Numbered from the stretch's first letter, positions 8,817 to 18,153 are shown. The stretch is DNA of 64,000 nt from Maricaulis sp. (GCF_017642925.1 NZ_JAEPOL010000004.1:1-64000); one strand, 5' to 3'. Numbers and translations are program-made. Notes: generated by a model not told the origin, from the letters alone.

Positions 8817-9302
8817 CTAGCCTTCCCTGGAGGGGTACGCATCGAGCGTGCGTGTCCGTCCCTCTCGCTCGAACGTAACAGATGTTGCCGAAATCGCAGC
8901 CACTTGCCAATTGTCGGCCAGGACATCGCCGATCCGCAGCATCCGGCAGCTTCCGTCTTCGCGTGCAATGCAGATCGTCCAGCCATCACCGCGGTTGAGA
9001 AAAGCCGCAAGTGCCGGATCGGCAAACGCCGCTTCAACCGCGTCGATGCCCAGTGCTTCGGTGTCTGTATCAACAGCCACGGCGCTATCGCCCAGTGGCT
9101 CGGCATCCGGATAGAGACCGCTGGCGACGATTCGCCCCACAAGCGCGTCCACCTCATCTGCCGTCCACGGGTCGACCGGCTGGGCAATGCGCGCATCGCG
9201 GTCGACCGACGCGGTTTGACGGCGCTCGCTGCCCGTCAGTCCGAGCGCCAGTGCGCCGGCTGCCAGAAACAGCGCCAGGAGCAGGCGGAAGCCCGAGGTC
9301 AT
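8817..9302 (-). CDS. GspC-like inner-membrane HR-domain protein
   Basis: 161 residues. It starts with a single membrane helix (FRLLLALFLAAGALALGL), then a linker and a C-terminal segment, CRMLRIGDVLADNWQVAAIS, that fits the homology-region fold of GspC/PilP (gly-x-x-ile...trp-x-val), the part that contacts the secretin N0 domain. There is no PDZ or coiled-coil end, so it is much shorter than GspC of Enterobacteria. The position directly before gspD supports the role. The gspM stop overlaps its ATG by four bases (ATGA). It could instead be labelled GspN-like; the family is inferred from pattern and context. Confidence 0.6.
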   Translation of the reverse strand: MTSGFRLLLALFLAAGALALGLTGSERRQTASVDRDARIAQPVDPWTADEVDALVGRIVASGLYPDAEPLGDSAVAVDTDTEALGIDAVEAAFADPALAAFLNRGDGWTICIAREDGSCRMLRIGDVLADNWQVAAISATSVTFEREGRTRTLDAYPSREG

Positions 9303-9883
9303 GACGCCTCCCCGGTGGCCGTCTCGACAATGGCCGGCGCCCGCAGCGTGGCCTGGACGATCGTGTTGCCACGCACCCACTGGAAGTCCGATGGCACGAC
9401 GGCGCCGTCCAGGGTTTGCAGGCGCTGGAAGAAATTCAGGAACTGGCCGTCCCGGTCCCGGGCCGTCAGTGTGATCTCGAACTCCAGCCGCCCGTCCGCC
9501 GCGAGCGCGTCCGGCCGCGCCTGCACCTCGACCCGCACCCGGTCCAGACCGGCCTGGGTGGCGGCGCTCTCGATAGCGCTCTGCAGCCGCGCCGAGACGA
9601 TGCCCGTCGTCGCGCCGCGCCAGAAACTGGCCTCGACCCGTTCCTTCTGGGCGGCCAGTTCCCCCGCCGCATCGAGCCATTGCTGGCCATTCGCCAGGCT
9701 GCGCTGGATCGCAAGCGAGCGATCGAGTTCGCGCACATCCTGCTGCCGTGCCGCGACCGAGGTCGCCAGATTGCTCAGCCCGACCGCTGCCAGCAGGACA
9801 ACAAGTATCCCGACACCGGCCAGCGCCCGTGGTGTAGCCTGCTCGCGAAGGGTATCGATCAGCTTGCGAAGACTGTCCGGCAT
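9299..9883 (-). CDS. gspM: T2SS inner-membrane protein GspM
   Basis: 194 residues: a short cytoplasmic N-terminus, one membrane helix (ALAGVGILVVLLAAVGL, about residues 20-37), a predicted coiled coil, then a ferredoxin-like C-terminal domain with the LNFFQRLQTL segment typical of GspM. It partners GspL in the inner-membrane platform that links the GspE ATPase to the pseudopilus. Its first base is the last base of the gspL stop (TGATG), so translation is coupled. Confidence 0.85.
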   Translation of the reverse strand: MPDSLRKLIDTLREQATPRALAGVGILVVLLAAVGLSNLATSVAARQQDVRELDRSLAIQRSLANGQQWLDAAGELAAQKERVEASFWRGATTGIVSARLQSAIESAATQAGLDRVRVEVQARPDALAADGRLEFEITLTARDRDGQFLNFFQRLQTLDGAVVPSDFQWVRGNTIVQATLRAPAIVETATGEAS

Positions 9884-10926
9884 CAGCTGCGCCCCCCGTT
9901 TTCGAAGGTCGCGAAAATCCGCCAGCGATCGGCCCGGCCGCCGGGCTCGAGGCGCACATCGCGCAGCACGGGCGTATCTTCAAGCGCTTCGACCAGACTG
10001 GCCAGCGGCAGGTCGGAATTGCCGGCGAGTTCGATTTCCATCCTGCCATCACGGACCGCGAAGGTTTCCAGTGTGGCATCAAACCCGGCGGCAGCTTCTG
10101 CGAACACGGCCAGCGCCGCAGCAGGATGCGGTGCTTCAAGCAGTTCCGCATAGGTCTGGAGCGTCCCTGCCAGCGCCATGGACTCGGCGCGGGCCGCAAC
10201 CACTTCCGACGAGCTTTCGGCAAGCGTCGCCAGCTCGCGCTCAAGCGCGTCCGCCGTCATCGTGGCGCGCAGCCACTGTCCGCCCAGATACAACGCCGGA
10301 ACCAGGAGCAACAGAATGGCCAGCGCGAGATAATCGCGTGCCCGAATTCGGGACACGGCGTCGCCGGCCCGGTTCACCAGTGCGGCGATATCGACATCGC
10401 CCTTGACGTCCGTGCGCTCGGATGTGTCGCCAAAGGCGGGAACGGCCCGCACGAACCGGCGCCACTGCGCCTCGTCCGGCTCATGATCCCACCAGCGGCT
10501 GGCGGCGAGCTGGCCGCCCTGCCAGACCTGCCCCTCGAAACCGCCGTCACGACGCCGCAGGACTTCACCCTCGGCGACAGGGTCCAGCAGCGATTCCGGA
10601 ACGATATCGACTTCGGCTCCAGCGAGCGGTTCCAGGATGTTTTTCGGCCAGCTCCAGATTCCCACTCGTCCACCGGACCAGACCAGCCGGATATCGGGAT
10701 CCTTGAACGGGGACCGTGCCCGCGCCGCCAGTTTCGCCGCCTGTATGGCACGCATGTCGCGCTGGCCGGCCGGCGCGGGAATGGACTCGAAGTGACAGTG
10801 GCGCCGGCTCAGGACCACACGCTCGCCGACGACAAGACGGCGCAGGGGCGTACCGCGCCGGTCGATCGAACCGGCGGCAGTCACCCGGCTATCGACCGGC
10901 TTCAGGAAGCGGCTGGATTGGCTCAT
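9883..10926 (-). CDS. gspL: T2SS inner-membrane protein GspL
   Basis: 347 residues. The N-terminal ~190 residues correspond to the cytoplasmic actin-like domain that binds GspE (degenerate in sequence); a single membrane helix YLALAILLLLVPALYLGG lies near residues 203-220, then a coiled coil and a ferredoxin-like C-terminus ending just before gspM. The order K-L-M is the standard one. The ATG at 10926 overlaps the gspK end by 38 bp; a GTG at 10884, just past the gspK stop, is an alternative start. Confidence 0.8.
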   Translation of the reverse strand: MSQSSRFLKPVDSRVTAAGSIDRRGTPLRRLVVGERVVLSRRHCHFESIPAPAGQRDMRAIQAAKLAARARSPFKDPDIRLVWSGGRVGIWSWPKNILEPLAGAEVDIVPESLLDPVAEGEVLRRRDGGFEGQVWQGGQLAASRWWDHEPDEAQWRRFVRAVPAFGDTSERTDVKGDVDIAALVNRAGDAVSRIRARDYLALAILLLLVPALYLGGQWLRATMTADALERELATLAESSSEVVAARAESMALAGTLQTYAELLEAPHPAAALAVFAEAAAGFDATLETFAVRDGRMEIELAGNSDLPLASLVEALEDTPVLRDVRLEPGGRADRWRIFATFENGGRS

Positions 10927-11932
10927 CCGCGCTCATCCCCAACACGTCACTCACATACTCGCCTCCAATACGGTATCTGTAGGCAAGCGAAAAGGGCGCC
11001 CGAACACTTTCCGGTGTCAGCGTATAGACCGAAATCCAGGCGTGCCGCGCCGACCGGTCATGGACAATCACGGCGAACTGGCCTGTTGCCGAGGTCGGGG
11101 CCGACAGAATGTCCGCCGCCGGATCGAGTTGCGGCCAGTCAATTCCCGCGAAATCGACCAGATATCCGTCCTGATAGTCTTCATAGGCCTCCTGCGCATC
11201 GTCCACCGAGTCGGTGAGCAGCCGGAGCATGGGCATGCCGGCGAGCCGCGCATTGATCTGGCGCGTGCCGCGATCCATGGTCAAAAGCAGGAGCCGGTCG
11301 CGGTCCGCGCAGATGTCCTCGCGCGCCCAGCCGGCGACCTGGCAGATTTCCAGCGGACTGACGATCGGCCGGTTCGGCGGCATACCGCTCTCGGAATAGG
11401 CTGCCTGTTCGGCGCCGCCCGGACGCCTCAGATCGTCCTCGTCCTGGTAGTCGGCCAGCGCTGCGGCCAGTCCGGCCTGACGCAGGTCCGGAACGCCCAG
11501 CGCCGTCATCCGCGCATCCCGTCCATCGACGCCCAGCAGTCCGGCGTTGAAGAAGGCCTGCTGGTCGAGATAGCGCACGACGAATTCGTCGGCGTAGAGA
11601 CGCGGTTCGCCGTTGGCACGCAGCAGGGTCACCTGGCTCGGGTCCTCGATTGTCCGGCCGACAAAGCGGTCGGTCGCACTGAGACCGCCGATTTCGATAC
11701 CGTTTACCGACATCGGACTGGTCAGAGCGTGATAGAGAAAGGTCTGGTCGGCTGACAGCGCCCCGATCTCACGCTCGAAGTCCGCTTCCTGCCGCGCATA
11801 GCTTTCGATGCCCCGCTGGACCTGGGATGCCGCAACACCGACGATCAGGGTTATGACCACGATCGCAGCCAGCGCCATGGGGAAGGCGTAACCCTCGCGC
11901 AAACCGGCGTGTTCCGCGGACCGCTCCCTCAT
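10889..11932 (-). CDS. gspK: T2SS minor pseudopilin GspK
   Basis: 347 residues. A hydrophobic helix (MALAAIVVITLIVGVAAS) follows a short basic/acidic leader, EGYAFP; the Glu at +5 found in other pseudopilins is absent, which is normal for GspK. The large periplasmic domain has the ALADYQDEDDLRRPGGAE segment, matching the DWIDxDxxxRxxGAE-type motif of GspK, the tip protein of the pseudopilus. The start overlaps the gspJ stop (ATGA). Confidence 0.85.
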   Translation of the reverse strand: MRERSAEHAGLREGYAFPMALAAIVVITLIVGVAASQVQRGIESYARQEADFEREIGALSADQTFLYHALTSPMSVNGIEIGGLSATDRFVGRTIEDPSQVTLLRANGEPRLYADEFVVRYLDQQAFFNAGLLGVDGRDARMTALGVPDLRQAGLAAALADYQDEDDLRRPGGAEQAAYSESGMPPNRPIVSPLEICQVAGWAREDICADRDRLLLLTMDRGTRQINARLAGMPMLRLLTDSVDDAQEAYEDYQDGYLVDFAGIDWPQLDPAADILSAPTSATGQFAVIVHDRSARHAWISVYTLTPESVRAPFSLAYRYRIGGEYVSDVLGMSADEPIQPLPEAGR

Positions 11933-12606
11933 TGCACCATCTCGATATAGTCGGAGACGCGGGGACGCGGCGGCTGCGTCTGCGGCAAACCTAGAAACAG
12001 GTCCACCGTCGGCTCGGTACCGGGACCGGAAACGCGCAGGACACGGGGGATGGGCCGGTAGTAAGGCGCCTGGCTATGGCCGAGCGCCACGAACCCGCCG
12101 GCCGGTGGCCAGTCGGCGCTCCATCCGTCGCCCGACCGCCTGCCCGCGAAATAGCTCAGCTGCAGCCGCCCTTCCGGCAAGCGCACCACTTCGAACCGCT
12201 CGCCACCCTCTTCATAATAGAGAGCAGAGCCCCGGCCCTCATCTTCCACCGTCAGCCTGTAGGGCTGCACGCCCTGGCCATCGAGCCCGATTGTCCGGGC
12301 TGTCAGGCCACTGGCCTGACGGTCATCGCCGGCAAATCCGCCATTCGTGTCGGAGTAGGTGACAAGCGTTCCGGCCACGGCATGGCGCAGCGCGTTGACG
12401 TCCAGACGGTCATGCAGGGTCGAGCGGACATGGCGCTCGATGCGCAGTCCCGTCGCAGAGGCCGACCGGACGGTCTGAAGAACGAGGGCGGACACGATCG
12501 CTGTGATGGCCAGCATGACCAGGACTTCCATCAGGCTGTAGCCTGCGTCCTGGTTATTGCCACGCCCCCCTGTCAGCCGACTAACCCCCGATAAGCGTCC
12601 GATCAT
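11929..12606 (-). CDS. gspJ: T2SS minor pseudopilin GspJ
   Basis: 225 residues with a 22-residue leader and the prepilin site DAG|YSLMEVLVMLAITAIVSAL, Glu at +5. The C-terminal domain has the length of GspJ and the LxYF-type segment RLQLSYFAGR. It forms the tip complex with GspI and GspK. The only usable start, ATG at 12606, lies 26 bp inside the end of the upstream sulfotransferase gene, so ribosomes finishing the sulfotransferase can restart on gspJ. Confidence 0.85.
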   Translation of the reverse strand: MIGRLSGVSRLTGGRGNNQDAGYSLMEVLVMLAITAIVSALVLQTVRSASATGLRIERHVRSTLHDRLDVNALRHAVAGTLVTYSDTNGGFAGDDRQASGLTARTIGLDGQGVQPYRLTVEDEGRGSALYYEEGGERFEVVRLPEGRLQLSYFAGRRSGDGWSADWPPAGGFVALGHSQAPYYRPIPRVLRVSGPGTEPTVDLFLGLPQTQPPRPRVSDYIEMVQ

Positions 12607-13525
12607 CCGCGAGACTCATGAACATGCTGTGCAGCTCTTCCCAGGCGGCCTCATCACCTCCCGGAAGCGGCCGCTGTGCAGCCTGGATCTCATCATAGAG
12701 TGCCCGCGCCTCCGCATAAAGCGGCTCGCCTTCAAGCTCGGGCAGGATCGTGTCGGCCTCGGCATGGGTGCGTGACGAATTCAGCCGGTCGGCCAGCGGC
12801 GCCATGCAATCGGCGCAGTGCGGCTCTCCGAGGAAATCGGCGATATCGTCGAGAAGCGTCTGCGGTTCAGCTTCCAGGCGGGCGAAATCGACCAGTTTCA
12901 CACGTGCAGAACCCAGAGCCCGCTCGGCCGCCCAGGCTGTACGCGTATGGTGCAGCCACACAGTCAGCGCTTCGGCGGCCGCTTCAACCGGCTCGGCCCC
13001 GACGCGATCGAACTTGGCCAGCGAGGCCACGACGGCGTGCGGCGCGCGCAGATGGTGCAGGAAACGGGCGCCGGGAAACATCGGCGCGAGGGCCCAGATG
13101 TAGAAGGTGTTCAGCGGCGTACCGTCGACCCAGTGCTGCTTGGTGTCCGTCTTCCGGCGTTTGATGAACAGCGCGTGCTTGTCGAGCTGGCTCGCCCTGG
13201 GGACACCCGACTGGCCATAAAGGTCAAGACAACGGCGGCGGAAGGCATCCTGCACGACGGTATCGATGAACCGGCCATGATGCGCGAAGAAGTCCTCGAC
13301 CGGGTAGTCGACATTGGACAAGTGCGAGCGCTTGCCGCGGTCCGACCCGGATTTGAAGGCCTGATAGGCCCCGACGCACGACGCCGCAATCCAGGCCGTT
13401 TCCGGCATGGGCTGGATGTTGGGATGCTGCCCCAGGGCCCACGTCATGACCGACGTGCCGGACCGGGGCGCACCGATGATGAAGATTGGCCGGACGGCGT
13501 CGGACGGTGAACCCTCGGAACCCAT
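12581..13525 (-). CDS. Sulfotransferase inside the gsp locus
   Basis: 314 residues from the ATG at 13525, which has GAGGA about ten bases upstream; a longer frame to 13594 adds 23 residues and lacks a better signal. IFIIGAPRSGTSVMTWALGQH near the N-terminus is the 5'-PSB loop binding PAPS, and FLHHLRAPHAVVASLAKF in the middle matches the 3'-phosphate-binding region. No signal peptide or membrane helix is seen, so it is cytoplasmic. It sits between gspH and gspJ, and its stop lies within gspJ, meaning one message and probably coupled translation. Substrate unknown. Confidence 0.85.
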   Translation of the reverse strand: MGSEGSPSDAVRPIFIIGAPRSGTSVMTWALGQHPNIQPMPETAWIAASCVGAYQAFKSGSDRGKRSHLSNVDYPVEDFFAHHGRFIDTVVQDAFRRRCLDLYGQSGVPRASQLDKHALFIKRRKTDTKQHWVDGTPLNTFYIWALAPMFPGARFLHHLRAPHAVVASLAKFDRVGAEPVEAAAEALTVWLHHTRTAWAAERALGSARVKLVDFARLEAEPQTLLDDIADFLGEPHCADCMAPLADRLNSSRTHAEADTILPELEGEPLYAEARALYDEIQAAQRPLPGGDEAAWEELHSMFMSLADDRTLIGG

Positions 13526-13658
13526 GGGCGGTATATCCTCATAAATGCAGACCGGCTTTCTAGGGGGATCGCCGGGCGCGCGCAATTGCAGCAATGAGAA
13601 AAGGACGCAACAGGTTCCGGGCGTCGCGCAGCAGCCGCAGACTTGCCTCTGGCACGTC

Positions 13659-14051
13659 TCAGGCGATCCGCTGATCGAGCGAGCAAGTGCGCCGGGCCAG
13701 CGAGAACACGTATTCGCGGCCGCGCGGTGTGGTCACCTGCAGCCGTCCGCCATTGCAGACGCCCGCGGGAGAGAATGTCACCGCCTCGTCGACGAGAATA
13801 TACCAGCCGACCGGGAGTTCGGCGGCCAGCGCCGCCTCGGCCTCGCCGGCATCGATGATGCGTGCATCGATCTGGCTGGCGGCCCGCAGATCGGTGAGAC
13901 CGATATCGATACTGCGCAGCACGCTTTGCACGCGCTGCTGCTCGATCATGCGGATAAGAGCCGGGGTGGAAACGGTCAGCGCAACCGCGACGATCGCCAC
14001 CACCACCACGACTTCGAGCATGGTATAGCCTGCGCGGAGATATCCGGGCAT
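13659..14051 (-). CDS. gspH: T2SS minor pseudopilin GspH
   Basis: 130 residues with a six-residue leader and prepilin site RAG|YTMLEVVVVVAIVAVAL (Glu +5). The C-terminal part is short with two cysteines (VCNGG and RRTCS), possibly a disulfide. It follows gspG by 12 bp. Length and position fit GspH, which joins the pseudopilus shaft to the tip. A 133-bp gap separates it from the sulfotransferase that follows. Confidence 0.8.
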   Translation of the reverse strand: MPGYLRAGYTMLEVVVVVAIVAVALTVSTPALIRMIEQQRVQSVLRSIDIGLTDLRAASQIDARIIDAGEAEAALAAELPVGWYILVDEAVTFSPAGVCNGGRLQVTTPRGREYVFSLARRTCSLDQRIA

Positions 14052-14063
14052 GGCCAGGCCCCG

Positions 14064-14519
14064 CTAGATGCCGATATCGGCGTCGAGACCGCTGCCGCCT
14101 TCGGCATTGTCGGCGCCCAGGCTGTATACTTGGCCACGGTCGGACTGCCCCTCGGCGGCACGATAGCGATAGGGGTTGCCCCAGGGGTCGGTCGGAAGAT
14201 CCTCGTCCAGATACGGGCCCTGCCACATCGCCGAGACCGAGGGGTTCGGCGTGCTCAGAAGGGCGAGGCCTTCTTCATTGGTCGGATACCGGCCGATATC
14301 GAGCCGCATGGAATCCAGCGCCGTCTCCAGCATGTCGATCTGGGTCTCCGCGGAGGTCACGCGAGCACGGTCGAGCTGGCCGAACAGGCGCGGCGCCACC
14401 AGGGTGGCGAGCACTGCAATGATCGCCACGGCGACCAGGATTTCCATCAGGGAGTAGCCAGGCCGGGCAACCGAAAACCGCTCGCCGGCCGTTTTGAAGA
14501 CAGCTTTAAGTCTGGACAT
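14064..14519 (-). CDS. gspG: T2SS major pseudopilin GspG
   Basis: 151 residues from the ATG at 14519; an upstream in-frame TTG at 14540 would add seven. The leader is about 21 residues, then RPG|YSLMEILVAVAIIAVLA with Glu +5. The C-terminal domain carries the GspG signatures RYPTNEEGLALL and DPWGNPYRY, which form the calcium-site loop, ending near SLGADNAEGGSGLDADIGI. GspG polymerises into the pseudopilus piston. Its start faces the methyltransferase at 14588 across a short divergent gap, so a promoter for G-H-J-K-L-M-D-O-I may lie there. Confidence 0.95.
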   Translation of the reverse strand: MSRLKAVFKTAGERFSVARPGYSLMEILVAVAIIAVLATLVAPRLFGQLDRARVTSAETQIDMLETALDSMRLDIGRYPTNEEGLALLSTPNPSVSAMWQGPYLDEDLPTDPWGNPYRYRAAEGQSDRGQVYSLGADNAEGGSGLDADIGI

Positions 14520-14587
14520 CAACGCACATTCCGTTTTCAAACTCGGCCTTCAAGTCTAGCACGCCCGTTTTTGACAAGCGAGATTCC

Positions 14588-15301
14588 ATGCCACGTCACC
14601 TGTCGCCGGAAGAAGCCGAGGAGCTCAAGCCGGGCTCGGACAATTACCGCGCCTATGTCGGCCCGCCCCGCCGCTTCGGCCTGCTCACCCTGTCGCAGAT
14701 GTCGCTGCTCGCAGCTCTGGGCCTGGAAGAAACCGATTATGTGCTCGACTTCGGCTGCGGCTCGCTGCGCCTGGGCCGATCGCTCATCCCCTTCCTGCGC
14801 GAAGGCCGCTATTTCGGCGTCGACCCCAATCTCTGGCTGATCGATGACGGGTTCAAATACGAGACGGGCGAGGATCTCAAGGCGCTCAAATCGCCGCAAT
14901 TCTCCGGTTCCGACGCCTTCGACTGCACCGTGTTCGACCGCGAATTCGACTTCATCATGGCCCAGTCGATCATCACCCATGCCGGCGCCGACAATACCCG
15001 CAAGCTGATCGAGAGTGCTGGCCGTGCCATGAAGCAGGACGGCATACTCATGCTGTCCTATCTCAAGGGCGAAGCGGGTACGCCACTGCCGGAGGAGCCC
15101 TGGACCTATCCGTTCAACGTGCCCTATCCGGAAAGCTGGCTGCAACAGACGTGCGCGGATGCCGGCCTGGTCTGGCGCGAGCTGGACTGGCACCATGCCG
15201 GTGCGACCTGGGCTGCTGTCGTGCGTGACGAACGCCGGCTGCCGCTGAACGATCACAAGCTGGGCTATCGCGGTGTCGCCGCACCGCGCTGGCGGGCCTG
15301 A
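14588..15301 (+). CDS. Class I SAM-dependent methyltransferase
   Basis: 237 residues. Motif I is VLDFGCGSLRLGRSL near residue 52, followed by the acidic YFGVDPN that binds the SAM ribose, and AQSIITHA around motif IV. It is the only gene in the opposite direction within the gsp locus, sitting between gspF and gspG. It resembles the other methyltransferase at 16535 in the GCGSLR motif, so both could act on glycan or lipid acceptors. The true substrate cannot be told from sequence. Confidence 0.85.
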   Translation: MPRHLSPEEAEELKPGSDNYRAYVGPPRRFGLLTLSQMSLLAALGLEETDYVLDFGCGSLRLGRSLIPFLREGRYFGVDPNLWLIDDGFKYETGEDLKALKSPQFSGSDAFDCTVFDREFDFIMAQSIITHAGADNTRKLIESAGRAMKQDGILMLSYLKGEAGTPLPEEPWTYPFNVPYPESWLQQTCADAGLVWRELDWHHAGATWAAVVRDERRLPLNDHKLGYRGVAAPRWRA

Positions 15302-15313
15302 TAGGCACCACCG

Positions 15314-16513
15314 CTAGAGCGCGATGTCGTAGAGGCTGGTCATTGCCATCACCAGGCTGACAACGATCGCGCCGACCACCGCGGCAATGAACAGGACGGC
15401 CAGCGGCTCGGCCAGCGAGGTCAGCCGCTTGGCCCGGTCCTTGGTCTCGGTCTCGTACATCTCGGCGACAAAGAGCAGCATTTCGTCCAGCGAGGCGGCC
15501 GCCCGGCCGGTCTTCACCAGATTGATCGTCATCGAATCGAAATCGGTATAGGCGCGCAGCGCATCCTCGATCGGCTCGCCCGAGCGGATCGCCCGGCGCA
15601 CTTCCGCGAGGGCCTGCTGCCAGCGCACCGACGTCAGCGAAGCCTCCGCCAGCGCAAGCGCTTCCAGCAAGGGCGCACCGCCTGACAGCGCCGTCCCGGA
15701 AATCCGCGCCCAGCGCGCAATCTCGCTGGCCTTCAGGAAAGAGCCGATCACCGGCATGCGGAACAGGAATTCGCGCAGCCCGGTACGGAAGCCGGCATTC
15801 TGCGAGAGCATGTAACCGCCGCCGATCAGCCCGGCCAGGCCGATCCCGGCCTCGACCATATGGGCGCGCAGCCAGACGCCGGTCTCGATCACCACGCGCG
15901 AGAAGCCGGGCAGTTGCGACCGGTCATCACCCAGCAGCGTGGCGAAGCGCGGCACCACGAAGAGGAAGATGAACAGCACGGCGACAACGCCCATCACCGC
16001 GAGGAAGGACGGGTAGGCCAGCGCATTGCGCACCTCGGCGGCCGCGCGCAGATCCTGTTCCATCTGGCCGGCAATATCGTTCAGCGCGCGCGGCAGATCG
16101 CCGGTCGCCTCGCCCAGCTCGACCAGGCGCGGCACATAGTCGGGAAAGCCGCGCAGTGACTGCTTCATCGCCACTGAAAGCCGCGTCCCCGAGCGCAGGG
16201 CGCGGCGGATCTCGTCCGCCGTCTCGGCCAGTTCGCGGCAGGGCTCGTCGCCGCCGATCGTCTCGAAGGCCGACAGGAGCGGACTGCCCGCGCGCAGCAG
16301 CATGGCGAGCTGGCGCATGAAACGGAAGCGGTCCTGCGGCCTTGCCTTGTTGCGGTCGTAACGCCGGTCGGCCAGCCGTGCCTCGCGGATCTGGAAGGCG
16401 GAGATCGACTGGGCTTCGAGCTGGCGCAGCGCATCAACCTCATCGGCCGCCGAGATGCGGCCCTCGACTTCACCGCTGCCGGCTTTCAGTCCCTTGTAGA
16501 TGAAGGTTGCCAT
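15314..16513 (-). CDS. gspF: T2SS inner-membrane platform protein GspF
   Basis: 399 residues, a normal length. Two GspF domains (about residues 70-190 and 270-395), each a helical bundle, and three long membrane helices, one near 165-190, one near 215-230 and one near the C-terminus. The N-terminus FIYKGLKAGSGEVEGRISA is the usual GspF/PilC start. It anchors GspE at the membrane. It lies 21 bp after a methyltransferase gene rather than beside gspE. Confidence 0.95.
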   Translation of the reverse strand: MATFIYKGLKAGSGEVEGRISAADEVDALRQLEAQSISAFQIREARLADRRYDRNKARPQDRFRFMRQLAMLLRAGSPLLSAFETIGGDEPCRELAETADEIRRALRSGTRLSVAMKQSLRGFPDYVPRLVELGEATGDLPRALNDIAGQMEQDLRAAAEVRNALAYPSFLAVMGVVAVLFIFLFVVPRFATLLGDDRSQLPGFSRVVIETGVWLRAHMVEAGIGLAGLIGGGYMLSQNAGFRTGLREFLFRMPVIGSFLKASEIARWARISGTALSGGAPLLEALALAEASLTSVRWQQALAEVRRAIRSGEPIEDALRAYTDFDSMTINLVKTGRAAASLDEMLLFVAEMYETETKDRAKRLTSLAEPLAVLFIAAVVGAIVVSLVMAMTSLYDIAL

Positions 16514-16534
16514 GGACCGCCGCTCCTTGAGGAC

Positions 16535-17227
16535 CTAGCGCCGCGTGAACAGGGCCATGCGCTGGTCGCGCGGATGGCCCCATTCGCCGATGATGGTGAG
16601 GTCCCAGCCCTCCGGTGTCGCTGCAGACAGCGCATCGTGGCGGATATCGAACGGGTCACGGTCGTGCCAGGTCGCGATACCGCCCGGCTCGTGAATCACC
16701 GGATCGCCGTCCGGGCAGTCGTCGGGCCGGTGGAAATAGGTGATGTAGACCCGCCCGCCCGGCACGAAGTGCGGCGCGATGGCGGAAAGACAATCGGTCA
16801 GCTGGCCCAGCGGCAAATGGGTAAAGACCGATTGGGCCAGGCCGAAATCGAAATGCACGCCGAAGGGCGAGACGTCCCAGTCCGCCGTCGCGTGCAGATG
16901 ATTGGGCGGCAGTTTCGAGCCAAGGCCCGCGGGCAGGATCTCGCGTTCATAGCCGGCATCGAGAAGATCGCGGCTGATATCGATGCCGTAATAGCGATCC
17001 GCATCGAGATAACGGGTCAGCGGCACGCCGGCGCGCAGCGATCCGCAGCCGATATCGACCAGCCGGTGATGCGGCTTCAGCCCCTGCCCCACCAGGAAGT
17101 CATGCTGCAGCGAACCCAGCTCGTCCCACATGCCGCCGATCACATCGCGGTGCTCGCCGACCTCGACGCGCCGGCGCACGAGATCGAGATTGTGGTATTT
17201 GGTGATGAAGTCGGTCTCGCGGGTCAT
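16535..17227 (-). CDS. Class I SAM-dependent methyltransferase in gsp operon
   Basis: 230 residues. SAM-binding motif LVDIGCGSLRAGVPL near residue 56, then YYGIDIS, then FGLAQSVFTHLP. Similar enzymes in surface-glycan loci methylate sugars, but no substrate is provable here. Its ATG overlaps the stop of the glycosyltransferase gene by four bases and gspF follows 21 bp later, so it is part of the gspE-to-gspF transcript. Confidence 0.85.
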   Translation of the reverse strand: MTRETDFITKYHNLDLVRRRVEVGEHRDVIGGMWDELGSLQHDFLVGQGLKPHHRLVDIGCGSLRAGVPLTRYLDADRYYGIDISRDLLDAGYEREILPAGLGSKLPPNHLHATADWDVSPFGVHFDFGLAQSVFTHLPLGQLTDCLSAIAPHFVPGGRVYITYFHRPDDCPDGDPVIHEPGGIATWHDRDPFDIRHDALSAATPEGWDLTIIGEWGHPRDQRMALFTRR

Positions 17228-18153
17228 TCCGGCCGCTCTCCCCCGGCGAAAGTCTGCACGTCGGCCACGGCGGACGGGCCCAGATCCCCGAACAGCAATG
17301 GTGCACGCTGGGGCACAGCATAGTCCATTTGCCGGATCTGTCGGTACTGGTCCGCATAGATGTCCCAGGTGGTGCGCCCGTCCGGCGCGGCGGGTTTCCC
17401 GACACCCTTCGCAGTCGTCACGCCGCCATGATGCTGGTGGAAGGTCCCCTCGCCGACCAGCAGGACATAGAGCGCGTCGGGATGCTCGACGGCGCGGCGG
17501 AAGAAGTCGTGGTTCACGATACCGCCGCCGGGAATGTCGAATCGCTCGTCATAGCCCCCGATCGCCTTGTAGAAGGCTTTCGAGACGATGATCGCATTGC
17601 TCTCGGCGATCGGAGCCAGCCAGCCCTTGCGCGCCGACAGGCCCAGACAACCGATCTCGAACAGGCGATGCCCGTCCTGCGGCCAGCCGATCGAGTCGAG
17701 CAGCGCGTCTTCGGTGGCCGCGTCATAGCCCTGCTTCACCGCCTCCTGCTGCACGATATGGCCAAGGTGATAGCCCATCGTCGCGATCACCGGGCAGTCC
17801 GACAGGCGCGCCGCCAGCATCGCCTTGCGCAGGATGCCGGGCGTCGCGATACGGGCACCGTCGATCACCGGGCAGACCCATTTGCCGCGCGCCTTGGCCA
17901 CCCCGAGATTGAGGGCGTAGGCTGGCGAGCCCGGCGCATTCTCGATGTTGAAATAGCGCACATTGGCCGGCCATCCGGCGCGCACCGCTTCGGGAACAGG
18001 CCGGCTCGACCCGTTCTCCATCACCAGGATCTCGATATCGCCCGGCGCCATCTCCTGCTGATAGGGCGCGAGGAAGGACTGCACCGTGCGCGGCACTTCG
18101 CGCGGCATGTCGTAGGCGACAATGATGACGGAGATGCGCGGCCTAGACAGCAT
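17224..18153 (-). CDS. Family 2 glycosyltransferase in gsp operon
   Basis: 309 residues. The N-terminus ISVIIVAYDMPREVPRTVQS is a GT-A nucleotide-sugar fold; CPVIDGARI sits where the DxD motif is expected, and a GGYDERFDIPGGGIVNHDF segment is the acceptor-side loop. No membrane helices, so it is cytoplasmic. The start overlaps the preceding sulfotransferase by 11 bp and the end overlaps the methyltransferase by 4 bp. The trio sulfotransferase-glycosyltransferase-methyltransferase looks like a glycan-building cassette set into the secretion operon. Confidence 0.85.
   Translation of the reverse strand: MLSRPRISVIIVAYDMPREVPRTVQSFLAPYQQEMAPGDIEILVMENGSSRPVPEAVRAGWPANVRYFNIENAPGSPAYALNLGVAKARGKWVCPVIDGARIATPGILRKAMLAARLSDCPVIATMGYHLGHIVQQEAVKQGYDAATEDALLDSIGWPQDGHRLFEIGCLGLSARKGWLAPIAESNAIIVSKAFYKAIGGYDERFDIPGGGIVNHDFFRRAVEHPDALYVLLVGEGTFHQHHGGVTTAKGVGKPAAPDGRTTWDIYADQYRQIRQMDYAVPQRAPLLFGDLGPSAVADVQTFAGGERPE

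Noticed and set aside
6359-8878. 839-codon plus-strand frame
   Set aside because: Antisense to gspD, which has full secretin motifs; composition is a GC-frame effect.
8817-10244. 475-codon minus-strand frame
   Set aside because: Composite: its end is the real GspC-like protein, but the start is out of frame within gspL and gspM.
8565-10406. 613-codon plus-strand frame
   Set aside because: Antisense to the GspC-like, gspM and gspL genes; no recognisable domain.
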